Origin: a bacterium Scap17
GTDB lineage: Bacteria > Pseudomonadota > Gammaproteobacteria > Pseudomonadales > Halomonadaceae
Length of the DNA: 64,000 nt
Reading direction: 5' to 3'
Assembly (NCBI GenBank): GCA_013376735.1
Contig: VINJ01000001.1
Span: 62,001-126,000, forward strand
The translations under genes were made by a program, and so were the position numbers. The notes under the pieces are model-generated. The model saw only the letters and a list, made by a program, of their open reading frames with translations, was not told where the DNA came from and ran no database searches. Position 1 is the stretch's first letter; each line of letters opens with the position of its first letter. Positions 56,208 through 64,000 of the stretch are shown here, piece after piece.

Positions 56208-56300
56208 TCTTCGTGTGTCACGGATGATGTCTCTTCATGTGTCACGGATGATGTCTCTTCACGTGCCACCGATGATGTCTCTTCACGAGTCGCGCCCAGC
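56208..56300. repeat. 24-bp tandem repeats upstream of the TIGR02444 gene
   Basis: About three and a half copies of a unit like TCTTCATGTGTCACGGATGA plus TGTC, varying at a few bases. Read on the minus strand each copy holds GAAGAG and, nine bases later, an in-frame GTG, that is, a ribosome-site-like element with a possible start codon; in frame the units encode EETSSVTH. Confidence 0.85.
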
Positions 56301-56380
56301 AGCTTGCTGAGTCGTAGCGCTCGTGTCGGTGGCGGTGAACGGGAGCCCGACGTCCCCCGTATTTTCTGATCGAGGTTGTC

Positions 56381-58315
<1,935 letters not shown>

Positions 58316-58318
58316 GCC

Positions 58319-59083
58319 ATGCGGCTGGACCGCTGGCTGACACGTCAGCCACAGCTCAACCGTCGTCATGCGCTCTCGGCGCTGGCGGCGGGGCGTGTGC
58401 GGGTCAACGGCGCGACGATCAGCGACCCGCTGCATGAGGTCGGCCCCTTCGATGACATCCACCTGTCAGCGCCTGACGCGACCGTCTGCCTGCAGGTAGC
58501 GCGGCGTCCGCGTCATATCCTGCTCAACAAGCCCGCCGGGGTCGTGACGGCCTGTCATGACCCCGAACATCCCACCGTGATCGATGTGCTGCGTGACACG
58601 CTGAATGCACGCGGCGAGGACAGCGGCTGGCTGGCCGAGATCCACCATGTCGGCCGCCTCGACCGTGCGACGACCGGCGCCCTGCTGCTGACCAACGACG
58701 GCGATGTCTCGGCGCGCATCAGCGATGCCGGGCTCGAGGGGCCCGCCAAGCGCTATCGCATGGGGCTGGAGCGGCCTCTGACGGAGGCCGAACAGGAAAG
58801 CGCCATCGCACAGGTTCGCCAGGGGGTGCTGCTCGAACATGATCCGCGCCCGACACTGCCGGCCCAGCTTGCGTTTCTCACCGCGGACCAGGCACGCCTG
58901 ACGCTGCACGAGGGCCGCCATCACCACGTCAAGCGACTGTGGCGTAGCCTGGGCAATCGCGTGGTGTGGCTGCACCGTGAGTCGGTGGCGGGCTTGAGTC
59001 TCGAGGGGCTGGCGCCGGGGGAGTGGCGCGAGCTTACCCGCGAGGAGTGTTCACGGCTGGGGGCCGCGCAGCCTCGCGGGTGA
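58319..59083 (+). CDS. rsuA: RsuA-like rRNA pseudouridine synthase
   Basis: The 254-aa protein has an N-terminal S4 domain (MRLDRWLTRQPQLNRRHALSALAAGRVRVNG), then the pseudouridine-synthase core with ILLNKPAGVVTACHD and the catalytic GRLDRATTGALLLTNDGD (Asp in RLD), and EGRHHHVKRLWRSLGNRV. This is the RsuA/RluB/E/F family; the S4 start and PAGVVTACHD suggest RsuA (16S U516), but I cannot exclude a related site. It begins three bases after the ABC-F gene, so the two are probably co-transcribed. Confidence 0.88.
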   Translation: MRLDRWLTRQPQLNRRHALSALAAGRVRVNGATISDPLHEVGPFDDIHLSAPDATVCLQVARRPRHILLNKPAGVVTACHDPEHPTVIDVLRDTLNARGEDSGWLAEIHHVGRLDRATTGALLLTNDGDVSARISDAGLEGPAKRYRMGLERPLTEAEQESAIAQVRQGVLLEHDPRPTLPAQLAFLTADQARLTLHEGRHHHVKRLWRSLGNRVVWLHRESVAGLSLEGLAPGEWRELTREECSRLGAAQPRG

Positions 59084-59118
59084 GGCCACCCGGCGGGTGG
59101 CGTCTTGCCGACACCGGG

Positions 59119-59177
59119 TTATCCACACCCACCTGGTGCGCCGCCAGCGCGTGACGGCTGCGATGGGGTGTGGATAG
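59119..59177. other. Inverted repeat holding two DnaA-box sequences
   Basis: TATCCACACCC and GGGTGTGGATA, an 11-bp inverted repeat, lie between the convergent rsuA and patatin genes. The left arm contains a perfect TTATCCACA (59119-59127) and the right an 8/9 match on the other strand. It may be a hairpin terminator without a T-run, or a DnaA site. Confidence 0.45.
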
Positions 59178-59204
59178 ATCGTTCTGAATCGTCGTCAGCG
59201 CTGC

Positions 59205-60437
59205 TCAGCTGCCGGTCGCCTGGCTGGGCAGGTCCTCTGCCGTGATGCTCGCCTCGTCATCGTCGCTGGAGCTTGCCTCCGGCGTCGACAGGCTGACCAG
59301 CTCGCCCTCGGCGTTGCGCGTGAAGTTGCGCACGATGACCCCGATATCCTCCGGCAGCGGCGCAAACTGGCTGCAGCGGCTCAGCACTTCCTGCATGTCC
59401 TGATAGCCACTGTCGCGACGCGAGTCGATGGTCGCGCGCGAGAAGTCGATATCCTTCAGTGAGGTCTCGCCCGGGCGCGCCGAGGCCAGCAGACGCACCA
59501 CGTTGATCGAGGGCTGCTGGGTCATGGCGAGGATGCGCTGGATCTTCGGCGACTGGCGCAGCTCCTCCGGCAGATGGTCGGCGAGATTCTCGATCCCCAT
59601 GCGCAGCGCCTGATTCTCCTCCAGCAGATTGAGGTGCTCGCCGGCACGGCTGGAATACTGGATGTCCTTCTCGCGCAGCTGCGCCTCCTGCAGGGTCTCC
59701 GGCACCTTGCCATCGGCACTCCACAGGTCGATCACGTAGCAGTTGACCACTGTCTCGCCATGCGGACGCTCCGACAGCACCCAGCTGACGGGCGTATTGG
59801 AGTACAGGCCACCATCCCAATAGGCTTCGCCATCGACCCACACCGGCGGGAAGGCCGGTGGCAGGGCGCCGCTGGCCAGAATATGGCGGTGATCCAGCGC
59901 TTCATGCGAGGAGTCGAAGTAGCGCAGCGCGCCGCTGCCGATATTCACCGCCCCCACCGACAGGCGAACGTTCTCCGGGTGGCGGGCATCCAGGCGCTCG
60001 AAGTCCACCAGCCGATTGAGCGTGTCGCCCAGCGGCTCGGTGTCGTAGAGGCTGGGCGGCTCGCCGAAGAAGCTCTGCCAGATCGGTACCGTCCACAGCG
60101 GGCGCGGGCGGAAGAAGCCCGGAATGCCCCACAGCATGGCGGAGGTACGCGCGACACTGCGCTCCCACGGATGAAAGGCGGGGCCCATGCTGGCAGCGGG
60201 TTGGGCGATGCCATACCAGAATGACTCGAGGGCCTTGAGGCGCTCGCCCTCCGGATTGCCGGCGATCAGGGCACCATTGATGGCGCCGACCGAGGTGCCG
60301 ACCACCCAGTCGGGCTGGATACCGGCTTCGGCCAGCGCCTCGAAGATGCCGACCTGGTAGGCGCCGAGCGCACCACCGCCTTGCAGCACCAGAATATTGA
60401 GCGCATCGGCGCAGAAGTCGCAGGATGTATCACGCAT
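59205..60437 (-). CDS. Patatin-like phospholipase
   Basis: A 410-aa patatin-like protein: oxyanion motif LVLQGGGALGAYQVG (about residue 17), nucleophile elbow VGTSVGAING and the Asp of the dyad in YWDGGLYSNTP. A C-terminal domain of about 130 residues (EDIGVIVRNFTRN) is of the DUF3734 type. It should cleave acyl ester bonds; in related bacteria such enzymes act on phospholipids or polyhydroxyalkanoate. No signal peptide is seen, so it is expected to be cytosolic. Confidence 0.9.
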   Translation of the reverse strand: MRDTSCDFCADALNILVLQGGGALGAYQVGIFEALAEAGIQPDWVVGTSVGAINGALIAGNPEGERLKALESFWYGIAQPAASMGPAFHPWERSVARTSAMLWGIPGFFRPRPLWTVPIWQSFFGEPPSLYDTEPLGDTLNRLVDFERLDARHPENVRLSVGAVNIGSGALRYFDSSHEALDHRHILASGALPPAFPPVWVDGEAYWDGGLYSNTPVSWVLSERPHGETVVNCYVIDLWSADGKVPETLQEAQLREKDIQYSSRAGEHLNLLEENQALRMGIENLADHLPEELRQSPKIQRILAMTQQPSINVVRLLASARPGETSLKDIDFSRATIDSRRDSGYQDMQEVLSRCSQFAPLPEDIGVIVRNFTRNAEGELVSLSTPEASSSDDDEASITAEDLPSQATGS

Positions 60438-60822
<385 letters not shown>

Positions 60823-61287
60823 TCATTGGCACCAGGGCGTCAGCCACAGGTCGGCTGCCAGCAGCAGCAATGCATAGCGTCCGCCCTTGGCGATCACGAT
60901 CAGGACGATGCTTTTCCACCACGCCAGCCGGAAGACGCCCGCCAGCACCGTCAGCGGGTCGCCGATCAGCGGGGCCCAGCTCAGCAGCAGGCTCCAGGCG
61001 CCGAAGCGGCGATACCACAGGGTGCCGCGCGCCAATGCGCGTCGCGAGACCGGAAACCAGCGCCGTGTGCGCAGACGGCGGGCGCCACGCCCCAGGGCGA
61101 CGTTGATCAGGCTGCCGAGCGTGTTGCCCAGCGTCGCCGCGACCCACAGCGCCCAGGGCGCGTGCCCCTGGCACCACAGCCCCGCGAAGGCCGCCTCCGA
61201 TCCGCCGGGCAGCAGGGTGGCGCTGGCCAGCGAGATCACGGCGAGCGAGGTCAATGCCGGCAATGACAGTAGGGCCACTTCATTCAT
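60823..61287 (-). CDS. yqaA: YqaA-family membrane protein (DedA-related)
   Basis: A 154-aa protein with about four helices and the YqaA/DedA-type sequence LPGGSEAAFAG and VAATLGNTLGSLINVALGRGARR, followed by WAPLIGDPLTVLAGVFRLAWWKSI. The family is related to DedA flippases; the role is not known. The hexamer repeat lies right after its stop. Confidence 0.87.
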   Translation of the reverse strand: MNEVALLSLPALTSLAVISLASATLLPGGSEAAFAGLWCQGHAPWALWVAATLGNTLGSLINVALGRGARRLRTRRWFPVSRRALARGTLWYRRFGAWSLLLSWAPLIGDPLTVLAGVFRLAWWKSIVLIVIAKGGRYALLLLAADLWLTPWCQ

Positions 61288-61397
61288 ATCACTTTCTTCT
61301 GTTTTTCACGGTGGCAGGGCGCTGGGGGTGGCTTTCTTCCCTCCTCAGCTCGGGTATGCTGTTGGCACGTCAAAGCCATATTTCGGGAGCTTCCTGC

Positions 61398-62198
61398 ATG
61401 CATATTCCGTGCGTCCTGACGATAGCGGGCTCAGACCCCTCCGGGGGAGCCGGCATTCAGGCGGACCTCAAGACATTCTCTGCGCTGGGCGCCTACGGGG
61501 CCAGCGTGATCACGGCGCTGACGGCGCAGAATACCTGCGGTGTGCGCAGCGTGGAGGCGGTCTCGCGGGAATTCATCGCCGCACAGCTGGACGCCGTGCT
61601 GGATGATCTCGATATCCGCGCCGCCAAGATCGGCATGGTGGCCGATCCGCTGGTGGTGGAAATGCTTGCCGACCGCCTTCAGCAGCGTCGCCCGCGCTGG
61701 GTCGTGCTCGACCCGGTGCTGGTCGCCAAGAGTGGCGATGCGCTGGTCAATGATGCTGCCATCCAATCGGTGGCCGAGCACCTGGTGCCGCTGGCCGACA
61801 TCATCACGCCCAACCTGCATGAAGCCGCGGTGCTGCTGGGTGAGCGGCGCCTGATCGGGCGCTCCGACATGCCTGAGGTCGCCCGCGAGCTGCGTGCCAG
61901 AGGCGCGAAGGCGGTGTTGATCAAGGGTGGGGCGCTCGAGGGGCAGGCCTGCGATGACCTGCTGGTCAGTGATGCCGGCGGGCAATGGCTGTGCGCGCCA
62001 CGTATCGAGACCGACAACCTGCACGGCACCGGCTGCTCGATGTCTTCTGCCATCGCGGCGCGACTGGCGAACGGTCTGCCGTTGTCGCAGGCGGTGGTCG
62101 AGGCACGCGAATGGCTGTTGGGCGCGCTGCGTGCCTCCGATCAGCTCAATGTCGGCAAGGGTCGGGGGCCGGTGCACCATTTCCACGCCCTGTGGTAA
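61398..62198 (+). CDS. thiD: Hydroxymethylpyrimidine/phosphomethylpyrimidine kinase
   Basis: ThiD phosphorylates hydroxymethylpyrimidine twice in thiamine synthesis. The 266-aa protein has LTIAGSDPSGGAGIQADLKTFSALGAYGASVITALTAQNT at the N-terminus, IGMVADPLVVE, LDPVLVAKSGDAL and the ribokinase-type anion hole NLHGTGCSMSSAIAA. No TPP riboswitch was recognised in the 110 bases upstream. The frame extends upstream to 61254, but 61398 matches the family. Confidence 0.96.
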   Translation: MHIPCVLTIAGSDPSGGAGIQADLKTFSALGAYGASVITALTAQNTCGVRSVEAVSREFIAAQLDAVLDDLDIRAAKIGMVADPLVVEMLADRLQQRRPRWVVLDPVLVAKSGDALVNDAAIQSVAEHLVPLADIITPNLHEAAVLLGERRLIGRSDMPEVARELRARGAKAVLIKGGALEGQACDDLLVSDAGGQWLCAPRIETDNLHGTGCSMSSAIAARLANGLPLSQAVVEAREWLLGALRASDQLNVGKGRGPVHHFHALW

Positions 62199-62336
62199 GT
62201 CAGCCAGAGCCAGGCCCATGAGAGCAAGCCACTGATAGCCGATTCCACAAGGGCGGTGACCCTGCAGGAGCGATGACCTGCAGGAGAAAGGCCCCGTGAG
62301 TTCCCCTGGATCCCTGCCAGCCAACGAGTAGATGCC

Positions 62337-63011
62337 ATGCCTATATCGCTGTACCGCTTGCCCGTATCAGCTATCCGCGGCGCCGTTTGCTGCCTGAACG
62401 CCGCCTGGCGTGTCGTCAGTCCGCCGGTGGCGAGTATGCCGCGCTGGCTGGCCGCGGGCGTGATGGGGGCGCTGATTGCCACCACCAGCCCGGCTGCGCT
62501 CGCCGTCGAGATCAAGGGGGTGACCTTCGCGGATCAGGTGACCACGCAGTCCGGCCAGCCGCTGACGCTGATCGGCAGTGGGCTCTTCACCTACCTGCTG
62601 TGGGACGCCTATGTCGGCGCCTATTATCAGGATGCGCGTCGCCCGCGCCCGGCGCCGCTCAAGGATGTCTCGCGTCGCCTGGTGCTGGAGTACTTCCATG
62701 CCATCGATGCCGAGGACTTCGCCAATGCGACCACCAAGGGCGTGCGCAAGAACCTCTCAGCAGCGGATTTTGCGGCGATCGAGCCTGAATTGACGCGCTT
62801 CAATCGTGCCTATCAGGACGTCGTGCCGGGGGATCGCTATGCGCTGCAATGGCTGTCCGCCGGTGGCGGCAGAGGCACGCTGTCGCTGGTGCTGAACGGG
62901 CAGGTCATCTTCGAAAGCGATTCGCTGGCGCTGGCCAATGGCCTGTTCGCGATCTGGCTGGGGGATTCGCCGGCTCAGGAGGATTTCCGCACCGATTTGC
63001 TGGGTCAGTAA
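62337..63011 (+). CDS. Exported chalcone-isomerase-like protein
   Basis: A protein of 224 aa in the chalcone-isomerase-like family (PF16036), with EIKGVTFADQVT, GSGLFTYLLWDAYVGAYYQ, RLVLEYFHAIDAEDFANATTKGVRKNL and VLNGQVIFESDSLALANGLFAIWLGDSP. In bacteria the group seems to lack isomerase activity and its role is unknown. A signal peptide is visible from residue 34 on (MPRWLAAGVMGALIATTSPAALA), so the start may be at 62436 instead of 62337. It lies after thiD in the same direction, 138 bases apart. Confidence 0.82.
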   Translation: MPISLYRLPVSAIRGAVCCLNAAWRVVSPPVASMPRWLAAGVMGALIATTSPAALAVEIKGVTFADQVTTQSGQPLTLIGSGLFTYLLWDAYVGAYYQDARRPRPAPLKDVSRRLVLEYFHAIDAEDFANATTKGVRKNLSAADFAAIEPELTRFNRAYQDVVPGDRYALQWLSAGGGRGTLSLVLNGQVIFESDSLALANGLFAIWLGDSPAQEDFRTDLLGQ

Positions 63012-63023
63012 CCCCCGATCCGC

Positions 63024-63059
63024 AAAAAGCCCCTGCCGGTTTCCCGGCAGGGGCTTTTT
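63024..63059. terminator. Bidirectional terminator before the TRAP gene
   Basis: The stem AAGCCCCTGCCGG / CCGGCAGGGGCTT, with an A-run before and a T-run after, separates two convergent genes. Confidence 0.9.
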
Positions 63060-63129
63060 CATGCCTTGGTGATGCTCGAAGTTGACTGACAGCCCTGGCG
63101 TGAGGCCAGAGCTGTCAGCGCTCAGGAGA

Positions 63130-64000
63130 TCACTTGCCTTCGGCAGCCTTGATGTCGGCCTGCAGGGTGTCGAGGATCTTGCTGCCACGCTCACCGGATT
63201 GCTCACGATAGACTTCCCAGCCCTTCTCGCCGACCGGGCGGAAGGCTTCGCGCTGCTCATCGGTCAGCGTGATGATCTTGATGTCGCTGTCTTCCTTGAT
63301 CTTCTCCAGACGGTCGGCGTTGTACTCCTCCTGCTTCTCGAAGATGTACGGGCGCATCTCGTTGGTAACCTTGTCGAGCATCTGCTGCTGCTCGTCATCC
63401 AGACCGGAATAGAAGTCACTGGAGGCCACCAGCGTGGTGATGAACTGCGCCTGCTTGGCCTGGATCATGTAGTCCTGAACTTCGTAGAAGCTCATTTCCT
63501 GGATGGCGAACACCGGGTTCACCTGGCCGTCGATCTGGCCCAGCTGCAGGCCGGAGTAGACCTCGGAATAGGGCATCGGCGTCGGGTTGGCACCGTAGCC
63601 GCGATAGCTCTCGACCAGAATCGGCGAGGTCATGGTGCGGATCTTGAAGCCTTCCATGTCCTCGGGTGTCTTGATGTCACGGTTGCCGGTCCACACCATC
63701 CAGCCTTCCGGAATCACGCCCAGCAGCTGGAGATTCTGCTCGGTGTAGGCCTCGGACAGCATGTCGATGGCCTGGGAGTTGCCGAGTACCTCTTCATTGA
63801 CGGCATTGTCGTCGGAGAACAGGAAGTGCAGCGTGAAGACGCCCGACTCCGGAATCACCGAGGCCAGGTGACCCGGTGAGGCAAAGGTCAGCTGGATGGC
63901 ATCGCTCTGCACCAGTTCGGTGAGCTGTGAGGAGGTGCCCAGTGCGCCGTAGGGGTAGATCTCGACATCGATGTCACCGCCGGAGGCCTCTTCGATGCGC
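63130..64000 (-). CDS. dctP: TRAP transporter substrate-binding protein DctP (partial)
   Basis: A TRAP dicarboxylate-type periplasmic binding protein truncated by the window edge; its start and signal peptide lie beyond 64000. The visible about 290 residues show IDVEIYPYGALGTSSQLTELVQSDAIQLTF, PEGWMVWTGNRDIKTPEDMEGFKIRTM, and PMPYSEVYSGLQLGQIDGQVNP, the classic DctP pattern (with the Arg in FKIRTM that contacts the ligand carboxylate). The ligand is probably a C4-dicarboxylate or another acid. The two membrane subunits are not in view; they may lie on either side of the gene. Confidence 0.93.
   Translation of the reverse strand, partial: RIEEASGGDIDVEIYPYGALGTSSQLTELVQSDAIQLTFASPGHLASVIPESGVFTLHFLFSDDNAVNEEVLGNSQAIDMLSEAYTEQNLQLLGVIPEGWMVWTGNRDIKTPEDMEGFKIRTMTSPILVESYRGYGANPTPMPYSEVYSGLQLGQIDGQVNPVFAIQEMSFYEVQDYMIQAKQAQFITTLVASSDFYSGLDDEQQQMLDKVTNEMRPYIFEKQEEYNADRLEKIKEDSDIKIITLTDEQREAFRPVGEKGWEVYREQSGERGSKILDTLQADIKAAEGK

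Noticed and set aside
61288-61397. Possible TPP riboswitch upstream of thiD
   Set aside because: The conserved CUGAGA core is absent in the short gap.

Overview
The window reads as an ordinary chromosomal segment of a GC-rich marine gammaproteobacterium, most likely a Halomonadaceae member (Cobetia/Halomonas group). This is inferred from protein content and Pseudomonas-type gene orders: gshB-tonB-algH-ruvX-pyrR-pyrB-pyrC', xseB-ispA-dxs, finR/fpr and thiS-thiG-trmB. No rRNA, tRNA or CRISPR array was recognised. Almost all genes are housekeeping; the accessory content is concentrated in a few places.

Layout. 0-8.2 kb: rhodanese, secB, rsmE, gshB, tonB, algH, ruvX and the pyrimidine genes pyrR-pyrB-pyrC' (the last a catalytically dead dihydroorotase). 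8.2-8.8 kb: three parS-like 16-mers around a small tautomerase gene. 9-14.6 kb: serA (minus), the isoprenoid operon xseB-ispA-dxs, and a glutathione transferase. 14.6-16.6 kb: an AT-rich gap and a Fic-family protein with a destroyed active site. 16.8-21.4 kb: hemolysin III, ribA, hemE, a VanZ protein, speE. 21.7-26.3 kb: an aapJQMP amino-acid ABC operon behind a sigma54-type promoter. 26.4-33.4 kb: a membrane protein, a host-attachment-family protein, finR/fpr, and a nitrogen cluster (PII, amtB, PII) whose promoter shows sigma54 and NtrC signatures, then ubiK and a small membrane protein.

34.5-40.7 kb: comM (DNA-transformation helicase) is cut in two by a 4.6 kb element bounded by an imperfect 15-bp direct repeat. 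The element carries a large serine recombinase, a small serine resolvase, a zinc-ribbon membrane protein and over 1 kb of repeat-rich non-coding DNA. 40.7-51.4 kb: a DUF4105 protein, a HisC-like aminotransferase, a lipoprotein, an alpha/beta hydrolase, glcB, a thioesterase, a DUF423 protein, thiS-thiG-trmB and rlmA. 51.45-51.62 kb: a Fur box on a good promoter, followed by about 130 nt of structured non-coding sequence and a terminator, a candidate iron-responsive small RNA. 51.7-64 kb: an AEC transporter, a SCO protein, a gap with DnaA boxes, an FKBP isomerase, a TIGR02444 protein, an ABC-F ATPase, a pseudouridine synthase, a patatin phospholipase, a YqaA protein, thiD, a chalcone-isomerase-like exported protein and a truncated TRAP-transporter binding protein.

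Together the genes suggest a free-living heterotroph that scavenges nitrogen through NtrC/sigma54-controlled uptake (aap, amtB/PII) and grows on two-carbon compounds (glcB). The points most worth following are the candidate Fur-controlled RNA, the pseudo-Fic protein, the comM element with its phased repeats, and the parS cluster.
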